Shown piece by piece: positions 47,302-55,213 of a DNA stretch of 64,000 nt. The stretch comes from Sulfitobacter marinus (GTDB lineage: Bacteria > Pseudomonadota > Alphaproteobacteria > Rhodobacterales > Rhodobacteraceae), in assembly GCF_900116285.1 (NCBI RefSeq), contig NZ_FPAJ01000004.1:124001-188000 (forward strand). Reading direction: 5' to 3'. The notes beneath the pieces were generated by a model that made no database searches, was not told the DNA's origin, and saw only the letters and a list, made by a program, of their open reading frames with translations. A program made the translations under genes and the position numbers. Within the stretch, counting starts at the first letter, position 1. The number at the start of each line of letters is the position of its first letter.

Positions 47302-47318
47302 CCCCACTAGAAATGGGG
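47302..47318. promoter_or_regulatory. Short inverted repeat upstream of luxR locus
   Basis: CCCCA-CTAGAAA-TGGGG, a 5-7-5 inverted repeat about 90 bp before the small ORF that precedes luxR. Its size is like a LuxR-type site, but it does not match any consensus that I know, so this is a candidate only. Confidence 0.25.
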
Positions 47319-47404
47319 AGTTGGAAAACGCGAATATAATCAAAAACAAACGCATGCTATGGTTGAATTAATCAATAATTAACCACCAAAGTGAGAGTTT
47401 TGAC

Positions 47405-47623
47405 ATGCAAAGCGACTGGATATTGGAAGTTCTCACCGATCTGAAGGCATTCGCAACAATCAACGGTTTGCCTGTATTGGCCGAACAGTTGGATGATACT
47501 GCGATTGTTGCCTTGGCCGAGATTTCCGCCCTTGAAGAAAGGAACGGACGGAAATCAAATGGCAGTGATCTGTTCAAAGCTGGATCTGATATTGGAGGGG
47601 TTGGAGCAGGCCACCACATTTGA
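47405..47623 (+). CDS. Small protein overlapping the start of luxR
   Basis: 72 residues: MQSDWILEVLTDLKAFATIN and GLPVLAEQLDDTAIVALAEIS form an apparently helical, well-formed N-terminal part (1-48), while the last 24 residues (NGSDLFKAGSDIGGVG and on) are read from the same DNA as the LuxR N-terminus in another frame. It overlaps luxR by 65 bp. Similar small ORFs before luxR genes occur in other Roseobacters, as I recall. Function unknown; translational coupling to luxR is possible. Confidence 0.6.
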   Translation: MQSDWILEVLTDLKAFATINGLPVLAEQLDDTAIVALAEISALEERNGRKSNGSDLFKAGSDIGGVGAGHHI

Positions 47624-48281
47624 GGGCCTTCAAGTCGCAAGCGAAGCGCTGCGTGATCATTACGAAGTTGACCACGTTGTATATCATTGGGTCGATTCCT
47701 CGGGGGATCAATACGGCTGCGGCACCTATTCCCAAGCGTGGCAGGAACGCTATCTAAGCCAAAATTACATGCGCATAGATCCCGTCATATTGGGATGCTA
47801 CCAACGGTTTCATCCGGTTGATTGGAAACGGCTGGACTGGAGCGGCAAAGCCGCGCGCGCATTGCTGTTGGAAGCGATTGAATATGGTATCGGAAATCAG
47901 GGTTTTTCTGTCCCGATACGTGGGCCCAATGGGCAATTCGCGCTGTTCACTGTAAACAAGTCATGCGCTGATCCTGAATGGGAGGCATTTGCCGAGGCCA
48001 ATCGCCGCGACCTCATTCTGATCGCACATTATTTCAACGAAAAGGCGCTTGAGCTGGAGCCGGGCCGTACGCCCGAAGCGCCGCGCGCGCTGTCACCGCG
48101 AGAAGTTGACGCAATGACGTTGATTGCGATTGGATATAACCGGGCGCAAGTCGCAGATACTCTTTCTATTTCCGAGCATACGTTGCGTGTCTATATCGAA
48201 AGTGCGCGGTTTAAACTGGGCGCGCTCAATACCACCCATGCTGTTGCGCGTGCGCTTAGCCGTGGGTTGATTGTTGTATAG
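47559..48281 (+). CDS. LuxR-family autoinducer-binding regulator
   Basis: 240 residues from ATG 47559, preceded by GGACGGAAA. The N-terminal acyl-homoserine-lactone domain has TraR-like conserved spacing: Trp then Tyr four residues later (W-QER-Y), then Asp nine later (IDP), as in TraR W57, Y61, D70. The C-terminal HTH begins LSPREVDAMTLIAIGY near 177 and continues with VADTLSISEHTLRVYIESARFKL. It should respond to the signal made by the adjacent luxI. Confidence 0.92.
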   Translation: MAVICSKLDLILEGLEQATTFEGLQVASEALRDHYEVDHVVYHWVDSSGDQYGCGTYSQAWQERYLSQNYMRIDPVILGCYQRFHPVDWKRLDWSGKAARALLLEAIEYGIGNQGFSVPIRGPNGQFALFTVNKSCADPEWEAFAEANRRDLILIAHYFNEKALELEPGRTPEAPRALSPREVDAMTLIAIGYNRAQVADTLSISEHTLRVYIESARFKLGALNTTHAVARALSRGLIVV

Positions 48282-48292
48282 CTGACCGGGAA

Positions 48293-48351
48293 GGGGCCGG
48301 CCCCCGCCTTTCAGGCTCCCCCGGGATTTTGATCCATTTGGAAAACCAAAG
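48293..48351 (+). repeat. Palindrome and intergenic repeat copy C (luxR-luxI gap)
   Basis: GGGGCCGGCCCC (48293-48304), then CTCCCCCGGGATTTTGATCC and ATTTGGAAAACCAAAG to 48351. It aligns with 19389-19424 over about 34 bases (shared CCC-CGGGATTT and CCATTTGGAAA). It sits after luxR and ends about 100 bp before luxI, possibly a terminator or a spreading intergenic element. Confidence 0.42.
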
Positions 48352-48449
48352 TTGCATTTCCAACCTTTTGGGCGGGCGTTGATATCGCGCAGCGTTAAAG
48401 TGCAGGCCTGTATTGCGTTCCTTGAACCAACAAGAGGATGCAGCAATTC

Positions 48450-49085
48450 ATGTTGAGATACATTTACGGTGACGAACTGAAAAATCATCCGGAACTTAGT
48501 GAAACGATGTTTCGCGACAGGGCAGCACAATTCAAAGACCGTTTAAAATGGGATGTCACGGTTGATGCGAACGGATTTGAGAAAGATGAATACGACGCGT
48601 TAAACCCGCTTTATGTAATTTGGGAACTGCCGGATGGCCGTCATGGTGGATCAATGCGGTTTCTGCCGACAACGGGGCGGACCATGGTGAATGAGCATTT
48701 CGCCGATCTTTTGGAGGGGCCAATCTGCAGTCCCTTGATTTGGGAATGCACGCGATTTTGCTTGAACAAGAATGCGTCCGGGCAGGCCGCCGCCGCGTTG
48801 ATGCTGGGCGGCGGGGAGATAATGCGAGGCTTTGTTGTCGCGCATTTTGCCGGTGTTTTTGATGCGCGTATGGTGCGGATATACCGGATGACCGGGGCCT
48901 CGCCTGAAATTCTGGGCTCCAGCGGCGCGGGGGCTGCGCGGATCAGTGTGGGGCTCTGGAGCTTTGACGAAGCTGCCCAAGCGCGTTTGGCCGAGCGGTC
49001 TGGCATTTCGCCGCGCCAGTCGGCGCAGTGGTTTCAGCAGTGTTGTGACCAACCTTTCCCAATGAAGCTGGCGATTAGCGCCTAA
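48450..49085 (+). CDS. luxI: Acyl-homoserine-lactone synthase
   Basis: 211 residues from ATG 48450. LuxI-fold features are present: MFRDRAAQFKDRLKWDV (conserved Arg, Phe, Trp), EYDALNPLYVIW with the acidic pair, GGSMRFLPTTGRTMV with the conserved Arg, and WECTRFCL with the conserved Glu/Arg. It makes N-acyl-homoserine lactones from SAM and acyl-ACP. The start is preferred over ATG 48438, which has the AGAGG ribosome-binding sequence directly against it. Chain length and oxidation of the signal cannot be read. Confidence 0.92.
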   Translation: MLRYIYGDELKNHPELSETMFRDRAAQFKDRLKWDVTVDANGFEKDEYDALNPLYVIWELPDGRHGGSMRFLPTTGRTMVNEHFADLLEGPICSPLIWECTRFCLNKNASGQAAAALMLGGGEIMRGFVVAHFAGVFDARMVRIYRMTGASPEILGSSGAGAARISVGLWSFDEAAQARLAERSGISPRQSAQWFQQCCDQPFPMKLAISA

Positions 49086-49126
49086 GCTGTCTGGTCCCCG
49101 GCGCGGCCCTGATTTAGGGTCGCGCT

Positions 49127-50665
49127 ATGACAACACCTACCTTTACCTATTCAGATGATCAGGCGGCCGCTTATGACAGCGTGACCGAAATGTTGCGTCT
49201 TGCCGGGATTAATCTGGAAGACAGTCTTTTGATGCCGCCCGCGGGTGGCAAAGATCAGGTTATGGCTGTGACGGGTAAGGCGGGGTCGGGTAAGACGCTG
49301 TTGCTGGCAGAGCTGTACAAAGCCTTACAAGCCGCAGGGGTCGATATCGTTTCAGGTGATTACGAATCCCGCAAGCGCAAGGACAAGCGGTCGCTTGCGA
49401 TTTTGGCCCCGACAAACAAGGCGGCATCGGTGTTGCGCCTGCGGGGCGTGCCTGCGACGACGATCCACCGGATCTTGTATACGCCGGTTTATGACCCTGA
49501 ATATGAGCGCATCGCGGAATGGTTGACCGGCAACGGCGAGCGACCAGAGATTGAGGGGCTGACCGAGCTATCACTTGATCGCGCTGCTGCATTTTATGCC
49601 AATAACAAATCGATCCCCGGCGCGCTGGCGGCCGCAGGTTTGCGCGGCAGTGATTTTATCACCGGTTGGAAGCGGCGCGAAGAACCTTTGGATATCGGGC
49701 TGGTTGATGAAAGTTCGATGCTGGATGACAAGCAGTTCGAAGACCTTAAAGAGATTTTCCCGACGCTGCTGTTGTTTGGCGACCCTGCGCAGCTGGCACC
49801 GGTGGGCCAATCCGGCACAATGGTGTTCGAGAAACTGCCACAAGGCCGGGTGCTGAATCTCAACCGTATTCACCGCCAGCAGGCCGACAATCCTATTTTG
49901 GACTTGGCCCATGCCTTGGCCGACCCAGATCTGACCTTCGAGCAGTTTGAGCGGATGGTTGAGGCGGCGGCGAAGAAGGATGACCGTGTGGTTTGGGGCC
50001 AGCGCGTCGAGGTTGACTTGATGGCGCGGTCCCCTGTTTTGGTGTGGCGCAACGCCACGCGCATTCGTCTGATCAACGCGTTCCGATCGGTGCATGGCGC
50101 GCCAGAGGATGCACTGCTGGAAGGCGAGCCGCTTATTTGTGACGGCATTGAACTGCCACTAAAGCATCGCAAAAAACGGTTGGACCTTGAGGCGCGCGGA
50201 TTGATCAAAGGCGCGCAGGTGATCTATCTGGGCAATGGTCGTAAACCGGGGTTTAGCCGTTTGCATGTGATGGGTGCCGAAGACCCGCAGATATCGGCCG
50301 CATCTATTGTGAAGATCGAAAAACCGGATGAGGAAGAACCGTTTATCCCTTTTGCCGCGCGGATGGGTGCCACGTTTTTGCATGGCGCGGCGGTGACGAT
50401 TCACAAGGCCCAAGGCAGCCAATGGGACACGGTTCAGGTTTTTGCCCCCGATCTATATGCTGCGGCGCGCATGGGCCGGTCAGAGGCAGGGCAACCCTTG
50501 TGGAAACGGCTTGCCTATGTCGCAATTACTCGGGCGCAGGAACGGCTGATTTGGGTGGTGCGCAACCGGCTGTCCAAACCGACGGGCATGCTGCGCGTCG
50601 ATGATTTGCGGGCAGTTGCCGCAGCACCGCTAAGTCTGGATGCACAAACGGAGGAAGAGGCATGA
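49127..50665 (+). CDS. RecD-like superfamily 1 DNA helicase
   Basis: 512-residue ATPase with AAA/SF1 motifs: Walker A VTGKAGSGKT at 49-58, Ia APTNKAA, Walker B IGLVDESSM near 200, motif III LFGDPAQLAPVGQ, and a C-terminal UvrD/RecD2-type half with HKAQGSQWDTVQVF and AYVAITRAQERL. RecD-like exonuclease V alpha-family helicases act in DNA repair or replication restart. No RecB or RecC partner is present in the window. Its stop overlaps the next gene's start. Confidence 0.88.
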   Translation: MTTPTFTYSDDQAAAYDSVTEMLRLAGINLEDSLLMPPAGGKDQVMAVTGKAGSGKTLLLAELYKALQAAGVDIVSGDYESRKRKDKRSLAILAPTNKAASVLRLRGVPATTIHRILYTPVYDPEYERIAEWLTGNGERPEIEGLTELSLDRAAAFYANNKSIPGALAAAGLRGSDFITGWKRREEPLDIGLVDESSMLDDKQFEDLKEIFPTLLLFGDPAQLAPVGQSGTMVFEKLPQGRVLNLNRIHRQQADNPILDLAHALADPDLTFEQFERMVEAAAKKDDRVVWGQRVEVDLMARSPVLVWRNATRIRLINAFRSVHGAPEDALLEGEPLICDGIELPLKHRKKRLDLEARGLIKGAQVIYLGNGRKPGFSRLHVMGAEDPQISAASIVKIEKPDEEEPFIPFAARMGATFLHGAAVTIHKAQGSQWDTVQVFAPDLYAAARMGRSEAGQPLWKRLAYVAITRAQERLIWVVRNRLSKPTGMLRVDDLRAVAAAPLSLDAQTEEEA

Positions 50666-51360
50666 AAACGATACTGATCACGGGGGCAAGTTCGGGGATC
50701 GGGCGCGCCACGGCAGAGATGTTCTTGGGCCATGGATGGCGTGTCGGGTTGATCGCACGTCGGGCCGACCGGCTGGTCGAAATCGCCGACGCCTATCCGA
50801 ACGCTGTGGCACTGCCTGCCGATGTGACTGATGCGGCGGCCATGCGCGCCGCATTCGAAGAGTTCGGGCATATCGACGTCTTGTTCAACAACGCAGGTAT
50901 GTTTGGAACGGCGGCCCCAATTGACGAAATCCCGCTTGAGACATGGACCGAGGTGATGCAGGTCAATATCAATGGCATGTTCATCGCCGCGCAATTGGCG
51001 TTCGAGCAGATGCGCAAGCAGAAAAGCGGCGGGCGGATCATCAATAACGGGTCGCTGTCCGCCTATGTGCCGCGCCCCGGATCGGTTTGCTATACCATGA
51101 GCAAACATGCGGTCACCGGCCTGACGCGCACGCTGTCGCTGGATGGCCGGCCGTTTAACATTGCATGTGGGCAGATCGACATCGGGAATGCCGAAAGCGA
51201 GATGGTGGCAAACCTCAAGATGTCACATCCTGATTTGGACACGATGGATGTGAAACATGCGGCGTCTTCTGTGCTGCATATGGCACAGATGCCGCCAGAG
51301 GCGAATGTTCAATTCATGACCGTGATGGCGACCAAGATGCCCTATATCGGGCGTGGTTAA
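50662..51360 (+). CDS. Short-chain dehydrogenase/reductase
   Basis: 232 residues. NAD(P) site ITGASSGIGRAT near 6-17, NNAGMFG near 76-82, the catalytic Ser in NNGSLSAYV and YTMSKHA (Tyr-x3-Lys). The substrate is unknown. Overlaps the helicase stop by 4 bp (ATGA) and its own stop overlaps that of the convergent TIGR02186 gene. Confidence 0.88.
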   Translation: MKTILITGASSGIGRATAEMFLGHGWRVGLIARRADRLVEIADAYPNAVALPADVTDAAAMRAAFEEFGHIDVLFNNAGMFGTAAPIDEIPLETWTEVMQVNINGMFIAAQLAFEQMRKQKSGGRIINNGSLSAYVPRPGSVCYTMSKHAVTGLTRTLSLDGRPFNIACGQIDIGNAESEMVANLKMSHPDLDTMDVKHAASSVLHMAQMPPEANVQFMTVMATKMPYIGRG

Positions 51361-52127
51361 CGGCGGATCAGCGCAAAGGCGGTCGAGGCCAGCCACCCGG
51401 CACTGATCGCAATGGCCAGCGACAAAAGGCCGTATAGCAAGGATTGTTCCCGCGATAGGTTGTAGAGCCAGCGTTCCAGCCCGACCTTGCGCACGTCAAT
51501 TAACGTTTCGTACTGCGCAACCACATTGCCGTCGCGTGTCAGGAAAATCCGTGTGTCGTAATCCCCTTCGACCAAGGCCGCCGGGAGCTGGACTGTCGCG
51601 CGGAACAGCGTTTGCTGGTCGACGGTTACGCCTGTCTCGTCCAGTTGATACTGGTTTTCCTGTGATCGGATACGGATCAGCGCTTCGGTGAATGCAGGGG
51701 AATCGGTGATCGTCATTGGCGCGCCGACCGACCTGATTGCCCGAGGGATCGATATTTTATGGCGCAGGTCCTCGACCCCACTTAGCACATCGCGGATTGG
51801 GCCACTGGTGGCCACAGCGTAAAAGCTGGGCGCGCGGTCGACCTCTACGGAATCGGTGTTTACCCAGATGCCGAACTTCTTTTCCTTGCGGCGCACCACC
51901 ACGGGTTTTGAAGGACCCGATACCGTGACGACGACCTGCAACTGTGAAGATTCAGGGATGGGGGTTTCGCGTTTCACGGCCCCGAAAATGATAATCTCGG
52001 ACCCGTTGAAATTTGTGGCGATCGATACTTCGGTCTGGTTTAGACCCAACACAATGTCTTCTTCGGCCTGCGCTATCGCCCCAAAAGCCAGCCAGGCAAG
52101 GGCTGCTGCAACGTAGCGCCGGATCAT
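51357..52127 (-). CDS. TIGR02186 family protein
   Basis: 256 residues from ATG 52127. Signal peptide about 1-19 (ending AIAQA), a soluble part of Ig-like beta character with repeated V/I-x-V segments, and a C-terminal membrane helix near 228-253. Family TIGR02186 is of unknown function and is found alongside TSUP permeases; the start overlaps the stop of the TSUP gene. Confidence 0.82.
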   Translation of the reverse strand: MIRRYVAAALAWLAFGAIAQAEEDIVLGLNQTEVSIATNFNGSEIIIFGAVKRETPIPESSQLQVVVTVSGPSKPVVVRRKEKKFGIWVNTDSVEVDRAPSFYAVATSGPIRDVLSGVEDLRHKISIPRAIRSVGAPMTITDSPAFTEALIRIRSQENQYQLDETGVTVDQQTLFRATVQLPAALVEGDYDTRIFLTRDGNVVAQYETLIDVRKVGLERWLYNLSREQSLLYGLLSLAIAISAGWLASTAFALIRR

Positions 52128-53032
52128 GACGTGAACCCGATGGAGTAAAGCTCGGACGGTTGCAGCAGCAAGTCCAAGGCTAGCTTTCCGCAAACTGCCA
52201 ACACCAAAAGTGCCAGTAGAATGCGCAATTGTTCGGCCTTAAGCTTGGTGCCGAGGGACGTGCCAAATTGCGCGCCGACAACGCCGCCGATCAGCAGCAG
52301 AACCGCCAGTACGATATCGACCGTGTAGTTGGTTGTCGCGTGCAGAAGCGTGGTAAATGCCGTTACGAACAGGATTTGGAACAGCGATGTGCCAACGACC
52401 ACTTTGGTCGGCATGCCCAGCAGATAGATCATTGCCGGGACCATGATAAAGCCACCCCCAACGCCCATAATGGCGGCCAGCAAGCCGACGAAGGCGCCAA
52501 CCAACAAGGGTGGAATGACCGAGATATAAAGCCCGGTTACACGGAACCGCATTTTGAAGGGCAGCTTTTGAATCCAGGTGTGTTTCTTGCGGGGCTGGCG
52601 TTTCCCGCTGCGGGTTTTGTACAGCGCGTTGAGCGATTCAATAAACATCAACCCGCCGATGATCCCCAAAAAGACCACATAGCAAAGGTTGACCAGCAAA
52701 TCGACTTGGCCAAGCGATTTGAGATAGTTGAAAATGCTGACGCCCCCGGCAGCCCCCACAAGCCCGCCGATCAACAAAACGGTGCCCATCCTCAGATCGA
52801 CAGTCTTGCGTTTCAGATGGGCGAGCAGCGCGGACACAGAGGAGGCGACAATCTGGTTCGCGCCCGTTGCCACGGCGACCGCTGGCGGGATACCGATAAA
52901 GAACAAAAGCGGCGTGATCAGAAACCCGCCGCCGACGCCGAACATGCCCGAAAGAACGCCGACAAGTCCGCCCAGACCTAAAAGCAGAAAGGCGTTGACC
53001 GAAATCTCTGCGATGGGCAGGTATATTTGCAT
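52124..53032 (-). CDS. TSUP (TauE/SafE) family permease
   Basis: 302 residues with about eight TM segments in two halves: GLGGLVGVLSGMFGVGGGFLITPL near 18-41 and GLLAAIMGVGGGFIMVPAMIYLLG near 184-207 are the paired GVGGGF motifs. Likely exports or imports a sulfur anion or organic acid. Paired with the TIGR02186 gene by a 4-bp overlap; this pairing is not shared with the other TSUP gene at 30284. Confidence 0.87.
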   Translation of the reverse strand: MQIYLPIAEISVNAFLLLGLGGLVGVLSGMFGVGGGFLITPLLFFIGIPPAVAVATGANQIVASSVSALLAHLKRKTVDLRMGTVLLIGGLVGAAGGVSIFNYLKSLGQVDLLVNLCYVVFLGIIGGLMFIESLNALYKTRSGKRQPRKKHTWIQKLPFKMRFRVTGLYISVIPPLLVGAFVGLLAAIMGVGGGFIMVPAMIYLLGMPTKVVVGTSLFQILFVTAFTTLLHATTNYTVDIVLAVLLLIGGVVGAQFGTSLGTKLKAEQLRILLALLVLAVCGKLALDLLLQPSELYSIGFTS

Positions 53033-53113
53033 ATATGCTGTTAGCCTGATTTGCGGATTAAAATCAATTGTGGATGCTGCGCCGCCGAAAAAAATCCGGC
53101 AGCGCAGACGCTC

Positions 53114-54082
53114 TTATCGTTCTTTGACGTAGGGCTCTCCGCCCGCGCGGGGCGGGATGGCTTTGCCGACAAACCCGGCAAGGATGATGACGGTCATGAC
53201 ATAGGGCAGCGCGCCCAGCAGTTGGCCCTGAACTTTGACGCCTATCAATGCTTCGATCACGTCGGGGCGTGTTTCCAACGCACCGAACAGGCCAAACAAC
53301 AGCGTCGCCCAAAGCGCATACCATGGCCGCCACTTAGCAAAGATCAACGCGGCCAAGGCGATATAGCCACGGCCGGCCGACATGTCCTTGATGAACCCGG
53401 CTTGCAGCGCGGTGCTGAGGTATGCGCCAGCAATACCACACAAGACGCCGCAGATGCACACGGCAGCATAGCGTAGCCCGATGACCGATACGCCTGCCGT
53501 GTCTACCGCGGCGGGGTTTTCCCCTACGGCGCGCAGGCGCAGGCCAAACCGCGTGCGATACAGCAACCACCATGTCAGCGGCACAGCAGCAAAGGCGGCA
53601 TAAACGAGGATCGAATGGCCCGAGATCAGTTCGGCGTAAAGCGGGCCGATGAATGGCACAGGCTCAACCGCGTCGGCGAATGGCAGGGTGATCGGGTTGA
53701 ACCTCGCACCGCCGATCAGCGACGGGGTGCGGCCGCCCTGTTGAAACCAGTCTTGCGCAATCAGCACGGTCAGACCGGCCGCAAGAAAGTTAATCGCCAC
53801 ACCCGAAATCAGTTGGTTGCCGCGAAAGGTAATCGAGGCCAAGCCGTGCAGCAAACTAAGCGCGAGCGAAGCTGCGATCCCCGCCAGCAACCCCAGCCAC
53901 ACATTGCCATACAGCGCTGCAATCGCTGCGGAAAAGAACGCCGCCGCCAACATTTTGCCATCCAACCCGATGTCAAAAATACCCGCGCGTTCGGAAAACA
54001 GCCCTGCAAGGCAGGCCAGCAGCAGCGGTGTCGCAAGGCGAACGGTACTGTCCAGCAGTTGGATAAGTGTCATGTAATCCAT
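53114..54082 (-). CDS. ABC permease of a BMP-type nucleoside importer
   Basis: 322 residues with about eight to ten TM segments. SERAGIFDIGLDGKMLAAAFF near 29-49 and LRAVGENPAAVDTAGVSVIGLR (EAA-like loop) near 183-204 match the YufQ/NupQ permeases of BMP-associated ABC systems. Overlaps the other permease gene (TAATG). Gene order permease, permease, ATPase, binding protein runs in reverse from 57786. Confidence 0.88.
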   Translation of the reverse strand: MDYMTLIQLLDSTVRLATPLLLACLAGLFSERAGIFDIGLDGKMLAAAFFSAAIAALYGNVWLGLLAGIAASLALSLLHGLASITFRGNQLISGVAINFLAAGLTVLIAQDWFQQGGRTPSLIGGARFNPITLPFADAVEPVPFIGPLYAELISGHSILVYAAFAAVPLTWWLLYRTRFGLRLRAVGENPAAVDTAGVSVIGLRYAAVCICGVLCGIAGAYLSTALQAGFIKDMSAGRGYIALAALIFAKWRPWYALWATLLFGLFGALETRPDVIEALIGVKVQGQLLGALPYVMTVIILAGFVGKAIPPRAGGEPYVKER

Positions 54083-55212
54083 TATTCTGCAGGCTCCACC
54101 GGTTTACGTTCTGGTTTGGGCGCACGGGCATTTCGGATGCTCAGGAATATTTTCTCCAGCGGCATCCGCACCATGTTATCAAGCGCACCGGTGAACAAGA
54201 TGACCAGTGCCTGAATGACGACGATCAATTCGCGCGGGATCGAGGTCCAAAGCGCGAGCTCCGCACCGCCTTGGTACAAAAAACCGAATAGGATCGCGGC
54301 CAGAAAAACGCCCAGCGGATGGCTCCGACCCATCAAGGCGACCGCAATACCGATGAAACCGGCCCCTTCGGTTGCGTTCAGAACCAAGCGTTCAGATTCG
54401 CCCATAACGTTATTGATTGCCATCATTCCGGCCAACCCGCCCGAGATGATCATTGTGATCATCGTGATCTTTACAGGTGAGATTCCGGCGTATTTCGCCG
54501 CAGATTCCGAATGGCCATAGGCCCGAATTTCATAGCCGAGCCGGGTGCGCCAAATCAGCACCCAAAGAAAGAAACAGGCAGCAATTGCGACCAGAAGCGA
54601 GATATTGGCAGGGGCCGCTTTGGAAAAGTTGATCCCGATAGGAGCCAGCAAATCATGCAGCGTTGGCAGGTTGGTGGCATCGGGGAACCGTGCTGTGGCC
54701 GGGTCCATGCTGCCTTTGGGGCGCAGCATATTCACCAGAATATAGTTCAGCACCGCCGCCGCGATAAAGTTGAACATGATTGTGGTGATCACGATATGGC
54801 TGCCGCGTTTGGCTTGCAAAAACGCAGGGATCGCCGCCCATGCTGCACCAAAAAGCGCGGCCATTGTAGTGGCCCCGATCAGCGCCAATGACCAATGCGG
54901 CCATGGGATATAAAGGCAGGCCAGCGCAACGCCCAGACCACCCAGCATCGCCTGACCTTCGCCACCAATGTTGAACAGACGCGCATGAAACGCGATGGCG
55001 ACACAGAGGCCGGTGAACATGAAATTCGTGGCGTAATACAGTGTGTAGCCCCAGCCATAGGTACTACCCAACGCGCCGGTCACCATCAGCTTGACCGCAG
55101 CAACGGGGTCTTCCCCGATCCCGAGGATCACCAGTGCCGACAGGATCGCGGCCAATATCAAAGAGATAAGCGGCACAAGAACGACCTCGGCCCATTTTGG
55201 CATGACGTCCAT
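54082..55212 (-). CDS. ABC permease of a BMP-type nucleoside importer
   Basis: 376 residues, about ten TM segments; FNIGGEGQAMLGGLG near 85-99 and GYEIRAYGHSESAAKYAGISPVK near 228-250 are YufP/NupP-type motifs. It forms the second permease half. One base separates its start from the ATPase stop. Confidence 0.88.
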   Translation of the reverse strand: MDVMPKWAEVVLVPLISLILAAILSALVILGIGEDPVAAVKLMVTGALGSTYGWGYTLYYATNFMFTGLCVAIAFHARLFNIGGEGQAMLGGLGVALACLYIPWPHWSLALIGATTMAALFGAAWAAIPAFLQAKRGSHIVITTIMFNFIAAAVLNYILVNMLRPKGSMDPATARFPDATNLPTLHDLLAPIGINFSKAAPANISLLVAIAACFFLWVLIWRTRLGYEIRAYGHSESAAKYAGISPVKITMITMIISGGLAGMMAINNVMGESERLVLNATEGAGFIGIAVALMGRSHPLGVFLAAILFGFLYQGGAELALWTSIPRELIVVIQALVILFTGALDNMVRMPLEKIFLSIRNARAPKPERKPVEPAE

Positions 55213-55213
55213 C

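Noticed and set aside
48352..48449. lux box upstream of luxI
   Set aside because: No 18-20 bp dyad that matches known LuxR sites could be found in the gap.
54786..54793. GTGATCAC inside the nucleoside permease gene
   Set aside because: Single copy within coding sequence with no partner 21 bp away; one such 8-mer is expected by chance.
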